Below, piece by piece: positions 10,190-23,000 of a stretch of DNA of 64,000 nt. The DNA lies in contig NC_092675.1 in NCBI RefSeq assembly GCF_964355755.1, positions 29,908,912 to 29,972,911 of the forward strand, read 5' to 3'. Position 1 is the stretch's first letter. The number at the start of each line of letters is the position of its first letter. The stretch is from Antedon mediterranea (lineage: Eukaryota; Echinodermata; Crinoidea; Comatulida; Antedonidae). The position numbers and the translations under genes were made by a program. The notes below the pieces were generated by a model, which had not been told where the DNA came from, made no database searches, and saw only the letters and a list, made by a program, of their open reading frames with translations.

Positions 10190-11905
10190 CTTTATATGAA
10201 TATATCATCAATCACAATATCAAATATGATCAGTGTAGTCAAAATTTGATAACTTAGCATGAATCTTTTAATATCTACATCATCAATAATTAATATTAAT
10301 ATAAATCTACATCACAATGTTGGATATGATCTTTGTAGTCAAAATTTGATAACTGAGCACGCATCTTTTAATAACTACCTTATCAATAACTATTGATGAC
10401 TTGTTTAAATTACATAGACTTTCATTAGGATTTAAGGTGTTGAAAGGTTACTGTCCCCATTCTTTCAATGAGTATATTAAAACTAGTGAAAGATGTCCGG
10501 GTAGGCTTTTACGTTGGAATTCGAAAGGCAATACTTTTCATAATTCTGTATTTGTTTCCTTTCCTAGACTATGGGAGCAAATACCAAATGACATAAAAGA
10601 TTCACAAACAATTTCAATATTTAAGGCTGCTCTAACAAAACACTATATTTCATGTTATGTATAATTTATTTGTATTTTTCTTGTATATGGTTTTATCTTA
10701 ACTGTTTGTATTGTATGGAGTGAGTGCAGAATCTGTTTGGGCTTTAGCCTATTCTCATTCCTGGTTATTTTTACATTGATGACCGAATAAATATTATTAT
10801 TATTATTATTAATAATGTCCTATATCACAATGTAGGATATGATCAGTGTTAGTCATAATTTGATAACTGAGCACGCATCTTTTAATATCTACCTCATCAA
10901 TAATTAATATTAATATCATATATCACATTGTTCGATATGATCAGTGAAGTCAGAATTTGATAACTGAGCACGCATCTTTTAATATATACCTTATCAATGA
11001 CTATTAATAATATCCTATATCACAATGTTGGATATGATTAGTGTAGTCATAATTTGATAACTGAGCACGCATCTTTCAATATCTATTTCATCAATAATTA
11101 TTATTAATAATTTATATCACATTGTTCGATGTGATCAGTGTAGTCATAATTTGATAACTGAGCACGCATCTTTTAATATCTACCTCATCAATAATTAATA
11201 TTAATAATCTATATCACATTGTTCGATATGATCAGTGTAGTCATAATTTGATAACTGAGCATGCATCTTTTAATATCTACCTCATCAATAATTAATATTA
11301 ATACTCTATATCGCATTGTTCAATATGATCAGTGTAGTCATAATATGATAACTGAGCATGCATCTTTTAATATCTACCTTATCAATGACTATTAATAATA
11401 TCCTATATCACAATGTTGGATATGATTAGTGTAGTCATAATTTGATAACTGAGCACGCATCTTTCAATATCTATTTCATCAATAATTATTATTAATAATT
11501 TATATCACATTGCTGGATATGATCAGTGTAGTCATAATTTGATAACTGAGCACGCATCTTTCAATATCTATTTCATCAATAATTATTATTAATAATTTAT
11601 ATCACATTGTTGGATATGATCAGTGTAGTCATAATTTGATAACTGAGCATACATCTTTAAAAATCTACCTCATTAATAATTAATATTAATAATCTATCAC
11701 ACTGTTGGATATGATCTGTTTAGTTTTTTAATATCTACCTTTTCCAAAATAATATTCTATATCACAATGTTGGATATGATCAGTGTAATCATAGTTTGAA
11801 CTACCTCAACAATAATTAATATTAATTGTCTATATACCAATATCAAATATCAGTGTAGGCCTAGTCATTTGATAACTGAGCATGCATCATTTTATATCTG
11901 CTTCA
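10190..11905. repeat. 97-bp satellite array, left (inverted) arm
   Basis: About a dozen diverged copies of a 97-bp unit that reads TTGATAACTGAGCACGCATC and TTTTAATATCTACCTCATC on the plus strand. This is the reverse complement of the array at 14186-19030. Copies here are far more diverged than on the right. A LINE fragment interrupts the array at 10396-10808. Confidence 0.92.
10396..10808 (+). mobile_element. LINE 3' end inserted in the satellite, with (ATT)n tail
   Basis: 10401-10664 is an open fragment reading LHRLSLGFKVLKGYCPHSFN, then FPRLWEQIPNDIKDSQTISI and FKAALTKHY. The pattern P-R-L-W-x-x-x-P-x-x-I-K-x-x-x-x-I-x-x-F-K is characteristic of the C-terminus of non-LTR retrotransposon reverse transcriptases. 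A 3' UTR and an ATT microsatellite tail follow. The left end abuts satellite sequence, so it is a 5'-truncated insertion. Confidence 0.75.
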
Positions 11906-11934
11906 AATATTAATATTGTCCTAATATAATAAGT

Positions 11935-13455
11935 GGTTTGAAGGATTTTTGCAGATGGCCTTTTTTGCATTGTAAAGTTTACACTTTAAAATCTGTCAAT
12001 TTATCCAAAAAAGTCAAACTTTGACCTATTTCAATAAAATCATTTCATAAGTTGTCTTCTTTTATAGTTTTAGTGATAATCAATATTAAGTGGTTTTTTA
12101 CCCCAAAAAAGTCAAACCTAGAGCTATTTTAATAAAATGATTTCATAAATTGTCTTCTTTTATAGTTCTAGTAGTGATATAATCAATATTAAGTGGTTTG
12201 GATGATGTTTGTGGGGTGTTTTTTAAAAGTTTGCACAGTTTACATGGCAAAATGTGTCAATTTATTCCTAGAGCTATTTAAATAAAATGATTTCATAATC
12301 ACCCCAAAAATGTCAAACCTACAACTATTTTAATAAAATGATTTCATAAATTGTCTTCTTTTATAGTTCTAGTAGTGGTATAATCAGTATTCAATTGTTT
12401 GAATGATGTTTGTGGGGTATTTTTTAAAGTTTGCATTAAGTTTACGCAGTTTACAGTACATGGTAAAATCTATCAATTATCCAAAATTGACATTTTTCAC
12501 CCTAAAAAATCAAACCTAGAGCTATTTCAATAAAATGATTTCATAAATTGTCCTCTTTTATAGTTCTAATAATGATATAATCAATATTAAGTGGTTTGAA
12601 TGATGTTTGTGGGTGTTTTTTTAAAGTTTGCATTAAGTTTACGCAGTTGAAATGGTGAAATCTATAAATTTATCCAAAATTGACATTTTTCACCCTAAAA
12701 AATCAAACTTAGAGCTATTTCTATTAAATTATTTCATAAATTGTCCTCTTTTATAGTTCTTGTAGTGCTATACTCAGTATTAAGTGGTTTGAATAATGTT
12801 TGTGGGGTGTTTTTTTTAAGTTTGCATTAAGTTTACGCAGTTTACATGGTAAAATCTGTAAATTTATCCAAAATTGACATTTTTGACCCAAAAAATTCAA
12901 ACCTAGAGCTATTTCAATAAAATTATTTCATAAATTGTCCTCTTTTATAGTTCTTGTAGTGGTATAATCAATATTAAGTGGTTTAGATGATGTTTGTGGG
13001 GTGTTTTTTTTTAAGTTTGCACAGTTCACATGGTAAAATCTGTCAATTTATCCAAAATTGACGTTTTCACTCCAAAAAAGTCAAACCTAGAGCTATTTCA
13101 ATAACATTATTTCATAAATTGTCTTCTTTTATAGTTCTAGTAGTGCTATAATCAGTATTCAATTGTTTGAATGATGTTTGTGGGGTATTTTTTAAAGTTT
13201 GCATCAAGTTTACGCAGTTTAAATGGTAAAATCTGTCAATTTATCCAAAAATTGATATTTTTCACCCTAAAAAATCAAACCTAGAGCTATTTCAATAAAA
13301 TGATTTCATAAATTTTCCTCTTTTATAGTTCTTGTAGTGGTATAATCAATATTAAGTTGTTTGGATGATGTTTGTGGGTGTTTTTTTAAAGTTTGCATTA
13401 CGTTTACACAGTTTAAATGGTAAAATCTGTAAATTTATCCAAAATTGACATTTTA
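11935..13455. repeat. Tandem repeat of about 190-200 bp, about 8 copies
   Basis: Each unit contains TTTCATAAATTGTCTTCTTT and TATAGTTCTAGTAGTG, AATCAATATTAAGTGGTTTG, ATGATGTTTGTGGGG, a TTTTTTAAAGTTTGC segment, TTTACGCAGTTTACATGGTA, and AATCAAACCTAGAGCTATTT. Starts recur at about 12044, 12140 (short unit), 12338, 12539, 12730, 12924, 13113 and 13305. It lies between the two opposed satellite arms. No ORF. Confidence 0.88.
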
Positions 13456-13529
13456 AAACACGAACTAGGTTGTAAAAAGTGAAGGAAGTCATTATATTTT
13501 ATTATTGTTTGGTCTACCCATAGTTATAG

Positions 13530-13559
13530 CAGGGAAGAGTTAAATTTAACTCTTCCCTG
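13530..13559. repeat. Perfect 30-bp palindrome flanked by 7-bp direct repeats
   Basis: CAGGGAAGAGTTAAA is followed directly by its exact reverse complement with no loop. GTTATAG lies immediately on both sides as a direct repeat. 13560-14185 otherwise holds plain AT-rich sequence with no gene I can support. Confidence 0.95.
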
Positions 13560-14185
13560 GTTATAGGTAATAAAGGATGCCTATCATAGTCAAATGGCAA
13601 TAACTGATTAGCCGAGACCAATGACATTTAAAACAACTCCTACTTAAAATTCCCTACTTATACAGTACAGCAGCTTTTTGATTGGCTGCAAGTTTAGTTT
13701 TCTGTTCGTTCATCAGAAATGGTATACATAATTATTATTCAATAAGATTACTGGATTTCTTTAGTATTTCTGACACATTTCCAATCTTAATTGAATTATT
13801 AATGTAATGGAAATTTGTCATAGGCCTATTATAGCAACATATCATTTCTGGAAGAGTATTACGGTCTGTATAGATCGATGTTAAAACACACGTCCTCATT
13901 TATCAAATAATTCATTCACTGCACATTTATTCTGTTAAGAAGAACTGGGACCCTCAATAGAAGCCAAAGCATGTCTCATGATGGCCTCTACAATACATAT
14001 CAAACATAAAAAGATATGGAATATTTTTATTTTTACAACGGCACACGTTCATCATAAACGATGCGTTCTTAAAAGTATAAATTTAAACAGCAAACGGATA
14101 CAAATCAATAGGGTAATTAGGAACAAAAGAATAACACATTTTCAAAACCCATCGACTCGATCTCTTGTATACAGTAAATCTAACA

Positions 14186-17100
14186 AAATCACACTGATCA
14201 TATCCAAAATTAAGTATTAATAATTATTATTGATTTGGTAGATAATAAAAGATGCGTTATATCAATTTATGAATACACAGATCATATCCAACAATGTGAT
14301 ATAGATTATTAATAATAATTTTTGATGAGGTAGATATTTAAAGATGCGTGCTCAGTTATCAAATTATGACTACATTGATCATATCCAACAATGTTATATA
14401 TGATATTAATATAAATTATTAATGAGGTAGATATTAAAAAATACGTGCTCAGTTATCAAATTATGACTACACTGATCATATCCAACAATGTGATATATGA
14501 TATTAATATTAATTAATGATGAGGTAGATATTGAAAGATACGTGATCAGTTATCAAATGACGACTACACTGATCATATCCAACAATGTGATATATGATAT
14601 TAATATAAATTATTGATGACGTAGATATTAAAAGATGCGTGCTCAGTTATCAAATTCTGACTACACTGATCATATCCAACAATGTGATATATGATATTAA
14701 TATAAATTATTAATGAGGTAGATATTAAAAGATGCGTGCTCAGTTATCAAATTCTGACTACACTGATCATATCCAACAATGTGATATATGATATTAATAT
14801 AAATTATTAATGAGGTAGATATTGAAAGATGCGTGCTCAGTTATCAAATTCTGACTACACTGATCATATCCAACAATGTGATATATGATATTAATATAAA
14901 TTATTATTGAGGTAGATATTAAAAGATACGTGCTCAGTTATCAAATTCTGACTACACTGATCATATCCAACAATGTGATATATGATATTAATATAAATTA
15001 TTAATGAGGTAGATATTTAAAGATGCGTGCTCAGTTATCAAATTACGACTACACTGATCATATCCAACAATGTGTATGTAGATTATTAATGATGTGGTAG
15101 ATATTAAAAGATACGTGCTCAGTTATCAAATTCTGACTACACTGATCATATCCAACAATGTGATATATGATATTAATATTAATTAATGATGTGGTAGATA
15201 TTTAAAGATGCGTGCTCAGTTATCAAATTATGACTACACTGATCATATCCAACAATGTTATATATGATATTAATATAAATTATTATTGAGGTAGATATTG
15301 AAAGATGCGTGCTCAGTTATCAAATTCTGACTACACTGATCATATCCAACAATGTTATATATGATATTAATATAAATTATTATTGAGGTAGATATTGAAA
15401 GATGCGTGCTCAGTTATCAAATTCTGACTACACTGATCATATCCAACAATGTGATATATGATATTAATATAAATTATTATTGAGGTAGATATTGAAAGAT
15501 GCGTGCTCAGTTATCAAATTATGACTACACTGATCATATCCAACAATGTGATATATGATATTAATATAAATTATTAATGAGGTAGATATTGAAAGATGCG
15601 TGCTCAGTTATCAAATTCTGACTACACTGATCATATCCAACAATGTGATATATGATATTAATATAAATTATTAATGAGGTAGATATTAAAAGATGCGTGC
15701 TCAGTTATCAAATTCTGACTACACTGATCATATCCAACAATGTGATATATGATATTAATATAAATTATTAATGAGGTAGATATTGAAAGATGCGTGCTCA
15801 GTTATCAAATTCTGACTACACTGATCATATCCAACAATGTGATATATGATATTAATATAAATTATTATTGAGGTAGATATTAAAAGATACGTGCTCAGTT
15901 ATCAAATTCTGACTACACTGATCATATCCAACAATGTGATATATGATATTAATATAAATTATTAATGAGGTAGATATTGAAAGATGCGTGCTCAATTATC
16001 AAATTCTGACTACACTGATCATATCCAACAATGTGATATATGATATTAATATAAATTATTAATGAGGTAGATATTAAAAGATGCGTGCTCAGTTATCAAA
16101 TTCTGACTACACTGATCATATCCAACAATGTGATATATGATATTAATATAAATTATTAATGAGGTAGATATTGAAAGATGCGTGCTCAGTTATCAAATTC
16201 TGACTACACTGATCATATCCAACAATGTGATATATGATATTAATATTAATTAATGATGTGGTAGATATTTAAAGATGCGTGCTCAGTTATCAAATTATGA
16301 CTACACTGATCATATCCAACAATGTTATATATGATATTAATATAAATTATTATTGAGGTAGATATTGAAAGATGCGTGCTCAGTTATCAAATTCTGACTA
16401 CACTGATCATATCCAACAATGTTATATATGATATTAATATAAATTATTATTGAGGTAGATATTGAAAGATGCGTGCTCAGTTATCAAATTCTGACTACAC
16501 TGATCATATCCAACAATGTGATATATGATATTAATATAAATTATTATTGAGGTAGATATTGAAAGATGCGTGCTCAGTTATCAAATTATGACTACACTGA
16601 TCATATCCAACAATGTGATATATGATATTAATATAAATTATTAATGAGGTAGATATTGAAAGATGCGTGCTCAGTTATCAAATGACGACTACACGGATCA
16701 TATCCAACAATGTGATATATGATATTAATATAAATTATTAATGAGGTAGATATTGAAAGATGCGTGCTCAGTTATCAAATTCTGACTACACTGATCATAT
16801 CCAACAATGTGATATATGATATTAATATAAATTATTAATGAGGTAGATATTAAAAGATGCGTGCTCAGTTATCAAATTCTGACTACACTGATCATATCCA
16901 ACAATGTGATATATGATATTAATATAAATTATTAATGAGGTAGATATTGAAAGATGCGTGCTCAGTTATCAAATTCTGACTACACTGATCATATCCAACA
17001 ATGTGATATATGATATTAATATAAATTATTAATGAGGTAGATATTGAAAGATGCGTGCTCAGTTATCAAATTCTGACTACACTGATCATATCCAACAATG

Positions 17101-19030
17101 TGATATATGATATTAATATTAATTAATGATGTGGTAGATATTTAAAGATGCGTGCTCAGTTATCAAATTATGACTACACTGATCATATCCAACAATGTTA
17201 TATATGATATTAATATAAATTATTATTGAGGTAGATATTGAAAGATGCGTGCTCAGTTATCAAATTCTGATTACACTGATCATATCCAACAATGTTATAT
17301 ATGATATTAATATAAATTATTATTGAGGTAGATATTGAAAGATGCGTGCTCAGTTATCAAATTCTGACTACACTGATCATATCCAACAATGTGATATATG
17401 ATATTAATATAAATTATTATTGAGGTAGATATTGAAAGATGCGTGCTCAGTTATCAAATTATGACTACACTGATCATATCCAACAATGTGATATATGATA
17501 TTAATATAAATTATTAATGAGGTAGATATTGAAAGATGCGTGCTCAGTTATCAAATGACGACTACACGGATCATATCCAACAATGTGATATATGATATTA
17601 ATATAAATTATTAATGAGGTAGATATTGAAAGATGCGTGCTCAGTTATCAAATTCTGACTACACTGATCATATCCAACAATGTGATATATGATATTAATA
17701 TAAATTATTAATGAGGTAGATATTAAAAGATGCGTGCTCAGTTATCAAATTCTGACTACACTGATCATATCCAACAATGTGATATATGATATTAATATAA
17801 ATTATTAATGAGGTAGATATTGAAAGATGCGTGCTCAGTTATCAAATTCTGACTACACTGATCATATCCAACAATGTGATATATGATATTAATATAAATT
17901 ATTATTGAGGTAGATATTAAAAGATACGTGCTCAGTTATCAAATTCTGACTACACTGATCATATCCAACAATGTGATATATGATATTAATATAAATTATT
18001 AATGAGGTAGATATTGAAAGATGCGTGCTCAATTATCAAATTCTGACTACACTGATCATATCCAACAATGTGATATATGATATTAATATAAATTATTAAT
18101 GAGGTAGATATTAAAAGATGCGTGCTCAGTTATCAAATTCTGACTACACTGATCATATCCAACAATGTGATATATGATATTAATATAAATTATTAATGAG
18201 GTAGATATTGAAAGATGCGTGCTCAGTTATCAAATTCTGACTACACTGATCATATCCAACAATGTGATATATGATATTAATATAAATTATTATTGAGGTA
18301 GATATTAAAAGATACGTGCTCAGTTATCAAATTCTGACTACACTGATCATATCCAACAATGTGATATATGATATTAATATAAATTATTAATGAGGTAGAT
18401 ATTTAAAGATGCGTGCTCAGTTATCAAATTACGACTACACTGATCATATCCAACAATGTGATATATGATATTAATATAAATTATTATTGAGGTAGATATT
18501 AAAAGATACGTGCTCAGTTATCAAATTCTGACTACACTGATCATATCCAACAATGTGATATATGATATTAATATAAATTATTAATGAGGTAGATATTTAA
18601 AGATGCGTGCTCAGTTATCAAATTACGACTACACTGATCATATCCAACAATGTGATATAGATTATTTATATTAATTTTGATGCGGTAGATATTTAAAGAT
18701 GCGTGCTCAGTTATCAAATGACGACTACACTGATCATATCCAACAATGTGATATAGATTATTAATAATAATTATTGATGATGTAGATATTAAAAGATACG
18801 TGCTCAGTTATCAAATTATGACTACACTGATCATATCCAACAATGTGATATATGATATTAATATTAAAATTGATGACGTAGATTCTAAAAGATGCGTGCT
18901 CAGTTATCAAATTATGACTACACTCATCATATTCAACAACGTGATATAGATTATTAATAATAATTATTGATGAGGTAGATGTGAGATGCGTGCTCAGTTA
19001 TCAAATTGTAACTACACTGATCATAATACT
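14186..19030. repeat. 97-bp satellite array, right arm, about 49 copies
   Basis: The unit reads GATATTAATATAAATTATTA, ATGAGGTAGATATTGAAAGA, TGCGTGCTCAGTTATCAAAT, TCTGACTACACTGATCATAT and CCAACAATGTGATATAT. The period, measured between TGATCATATCC sites, is 97 bp. Core copies are nearly identical and edge copies decay. Distinctive variant units recur as blocks (for example ACGACTACACGGATC at about 16684 and 17559, 875 bp apart), so there is higher-order structure. Confidence 0.97.
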
Positions 19031-19234
19031 GTACACATAGTCCTTATGCAATTAGACATTGATTTAGTAGTACTACATATCATTTGTTAAATTAAGAATG
19101 TTGTTTCTGTGTTATTAAAAAACTTATTGAAATTTTTTAAAGTAAAAATATCAGTATTGATACCTATAAATTTGTATATCATAATAACATGCTTGATATT
19201 ATAATAATGTGTTCTTTATTACAACTAAGAAACA

Positions 19235-19315
19235 ATTATGTACGAGGATTATACACACTGATAGCTCTCAGTTATCAAAAAACGACTACACAATATAGCT
19301 CTTTAAGGTCAACAA
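19235..19315. repeat. Outer inverted repeat, right copy
   Basis: Partner of 8640-8720 in opposite orientation (see there). It lies just upstream of the C2orf81 promoter region. 19031-19234 is decayed satellite and plain AT-rich sequence. Confidence 0.7.
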
Positions 19316-19340
19316 TATGACCCTATTATTATAGCTAGCA

Positions 19341-19401
19341 ACCAATCAGATTCAAGAAGTTACTTTTCGTGATCATGCGCTGTGACATCGTTCTTAGCAA
19401 C
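19341..19401 (+). promoter_or_regulatory. Candidate promoter elements upstream of C2orf81 (CCAAT box, X-box-like site)
   Basis: ACCAATCAG at 19341-19349 is a good CCAAT box. GTTCTTAGCAAC at 19390-19401 has one perfect RFX X-box half (AGCAAC), but its first half is imperfect. A plausible 5' untranslated exon ends before GTAAGT at 19555. These are weak matches in AT-rich DNA. Confidence 0.3.
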
Positions 19402-19918
19402 AGCAAAGATACGTCTAAACAAGACGAAAGTGATAAAATATCATTACAATGTACCAAAGTTAAAAAACTAAAATATGTAACACTTTTTAAATAATAGGTT
19501 TGTATGATTTATAATATTCGATTTTGTATTATAATGTGAAGATAATAATAAATAGTAAGTCTTTGAAAGGTCTAGTTTAGTAGGCTAGGCCATTCACAGT
19601 GCAGACACGGTGGTAGCAGAAGGGGTAGAAGAGCCACCAAGTGAGCAGGGAGGGAGTTTGCGGATTGAGTGTTGAGAGAGTGTAGTTATGCGGATGCTTG
19701 AAACAAACTAGGCCTACTACTAAAAGAATACTAGGCCTAGTAATCGTGTTAAATATAAGCCTAAAAGTAAGGCGTAGTAGGACTAGGCTAGACTAGGCCT
19801 AGGCCTAATAAATAGTAAATAAAAATGTTAAAAAACACAAAAATGAATTACTTAGTTAGGCCTAGCTTACTGAGAGTGAACATTGAAAAAAAGCTTTTTT
19901 TGGTTTTCAGATCTAAAC

Positions 19919-20055
19919 ATGTCACGTTCAACAATGTCAAAGTCCCGTTCGGACAAGAGTAAAGAAAAAGAAAAGGACCGTGGTGGTAGCACTTCAGTAC
20001 CGGTACCAGCAGTCAACACTGACGTCATTCCAGGTCGCTTTACGGAAAATGATTG
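19919..20055 (+). CDS. C2orf81: C2orf81 coding exon 1
   Basis: Acceptor TTTTCAG at 19904-19910, start ATG at 19919, donor GTGTGT after GAT-TG (phase 2). Encodes MSRSTMSKSRSDKSKEKEKD, then the conserved VPVPAV..VIPGRFTENDW. Confidence 0.88.
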
Positions 20056-23000
20056 GTGTGTTTGTCTATTACTATATATTTGTTTTTAAATGCAACTATA
20101 TATTCTCTACAATTCATTCACTTTATTTAAGGCATTCACATTATTTTAGGCATATATAGTTACTACATCATGTGCCAAATACAAAGGCATACATATTATT
20201 AGACACATAGAGACATAACTCGTCGTAAAAGAATACAAAAATTATCTTGGAAACATAATCTATTATTATAGATACATTTAAATACCTTAAAATAAATACT
20301 TTTGAAAACATACAATATATTGCAACATTTATTGCTTTCCCCATCATACATATCAATTCACATTATTGAAATATTTTATTGATATACTGATTGATAAAAT
20401 TGTACTATTAATATAACAGTAGGAAATTCTTTATAATACAGTTTTTAAAAAAACACCACTTGATGCAGAAAAAGTATTTTTAATTATTACCATCAGACTT
20501 AAATATGTATTGTTTACTAAGCACTACTAAAAAATACTTACACATTATCTCTGAATTTTTGCTCGTTATTTTTTAGGCATGGGCTGGTTGATAATGAAAA
20601 CAGTGAGGACTTTGTAGTGGATATTGTTGGTGATATTGTGGATTCTGCATTAAATGTTATATATGATAATTACATACAAAAACAACTGTTTCCTTATACA
20701 GTGTCACAGGCAAAGGAGGCCATTTTACAGGTCATTGAGGTCAGCTCAAACAATATTCATTATATTTTATATTATATGTGAATCATACTTCAGTATTATT
20801 TTAATGTTGTCATTAGTATTAATTTTATTCTATAGTAAAAGAACATACTGTAATGAATGGAGTTATACTGAAGAATAAGCCTTGTCTACACTATCAAACT
20901 TTATGTGGAAAAAATGAAAATGTGATGTGACCATATATGGACATGATGATGTCATATCACTACCATATTTGGGAATATCACTACCAGATTTGGGCACATC
21001 ACACTTCTGTTGTTAAACTAGTTGAATAGTGTAGACAGAGCTTAATACTGGCAATCTCTTGTTACTGGTGACACACAGAGTATCCGATTCAGTATGCAGC
21101 TTTAGCTTTTCTTTCTTTATTCTGGATTGACAATCCTCTCTACTGACTGCTGTCTGGATCTCCTACTCCATCAAAAAATCTGTTTACTGTTTGTTAATGA
21201 ATATATTCTCTTTTTTTTTACAGTGGCAATTTTTAGCAAGAGATGAAGGAGAAGATGATCCAGAGACAGATCCAACATGGTTGGAAGAAGATGGTAAGTG
21301 TTGCCCTAACATTTTATTTATTAAGGCTTGTTCTACTGCCAGAACCATGGAGTGATGTTATGGCTATAAGTACAGTTCTACTGTCTTAACCACTCAGCCA
21401 CTCTACTTGCTTGAAAGGCACAGTAATCTATTACTCATTATATATTGGGATTTATCCAAACCTAAGCTATAAAATGTATTCTACAGTATCTCTAATCCCG
21501 TATTTTCTACAAGCAACTGATTCCTGTATTGTGATAATTTTGTTCTAGTTTAACAAATATTCAACTATATTTAAATTTAGAATAATTGACAATTGATTTG
21601 ACAGATGATTTCGGCATATTGTTTATAGAATTTTATGCAATTCTATGTAATCATTATAATCTCTTGCTAATGAATTTTTTGTTTCAGAACCATTGCCATG
21701 CGCTCACGATGCATGGGCTCAGGGATCGGTACCAAGGCATCAACACCTCCCTCTTTCTCCAACAATATCCGAAGCAGATACAGAGTTAACGGTAGTCACA
21801 CCATTATCACAACATGAGATTATGGACGATGATTTGGCTACTTTTAATGACACTGCTACACTTGACGAACAAGAAGAAATGGAGGGAAGCACTGAAATGG
21901 AGGGAAGCACTGAAAATAAAAAAGAGGAAAAGAAGAACAATAATATATCAACATCAGTATGTATTTCTTAATTCTATTTTTTCCTTCCCCTAGTAGAACA
22001 TGGGAACCGATACCAAGTGACCAACAATTTTAATATTTAGAGGTATTCTATTCTAAGCAGTTTCATCATGTATTGAATTGAATTGAAATTTATATTTATA
22101 CTGGGTAACCTCTTCAGTCAAAGACTGGTCTCCCAGAGGGCCCAGTTGGTGATCAGTGGCTGTGATGTACTAATACACCGGGGTAACCCCCTACTCGTCT
22201 CAAAAGATGTACTAGGTTCTTTAAAGTGCACACGTGTAGTGATATATGAGTACAGAATCTGTTTAAGCTTTAGCCATTCTCACTCATTCAAATTGTTATT
22301 AGCACCTGACCAAATTATTCAGTGGATATGAGCACTCACTTGCTAAACCCAGGAGCTTGAGGGGCCCAGATCATGAACAGCCCACTGCAACTACCCAGCG
22401 TTGGAGGGCCCCCTTAGGAGTGCTAAACCATGGGCCTCTGCCTTCTGCGTTACGCCACTGATACCATTATATAATGTTTGGTTTGTTCATTGTAATAGAA
22501 CTTATATGTTGCTTATTTTTAATGTGTATTTTAGAAAGAGAAATTACCAATGAAAACAAAACCTAAATTTAAACCATACAAAGGGCGTTTAAAATCAGCT
22601 CCTCTAAAGAATGTGGAATCATTAGAAGATACAGAGAAAGCACTTGAGTTGGAAGAGAACCCCTCACCTCCACAACCTGACCAGAAGGATGTGATGCAGC
22701 ACATGCCATCCTCTTGTCATTCCATTCTTAAGGTACTGCCATTATTCAATTCTTTGATTTTTTTCATCACACTGTTTTATAAATTTACACAGCGTATTTA
22801 TCTCAGTAATTAATTATTTAGATTTTCTTAAAATAAAAATAAATAAAAAACTAAAGTTTATATTTGATTTAGGTTGAAATACTTTAAAGAAACCTTTGGA
22901 ACCCAAAAAAGTCTGTTTCCCTTTAATAGGAGTGTCCCCTGAATAGAGGTTGGCTATATTGTTAAAACATGTACTGTGGTTTCACAGGAAAATGTCCGCC

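Noticed and set aside
10401..10664. 87-aa ORF as a host gene
   Set aside because: The sequence has the C-terminal signature of LINE reverse transcriptases, lacks the rest of the protein, and is embedded in satellite DNA with an (ATT)n tail.
13978..14220. 80-aa ORF between the satellite arms as a transposase for the inverted structure
   Set aside because: Its sequence is lysine/isoleucine-rich without any catalytic motif, and its end runs into satellite sequence.
14186..19030. CRISPR-like array of regular repeats
   Set aside because: Units are contiguous with no unique spacers, and the region lies between spliced animal genes. It is a eukaryotic satellite.
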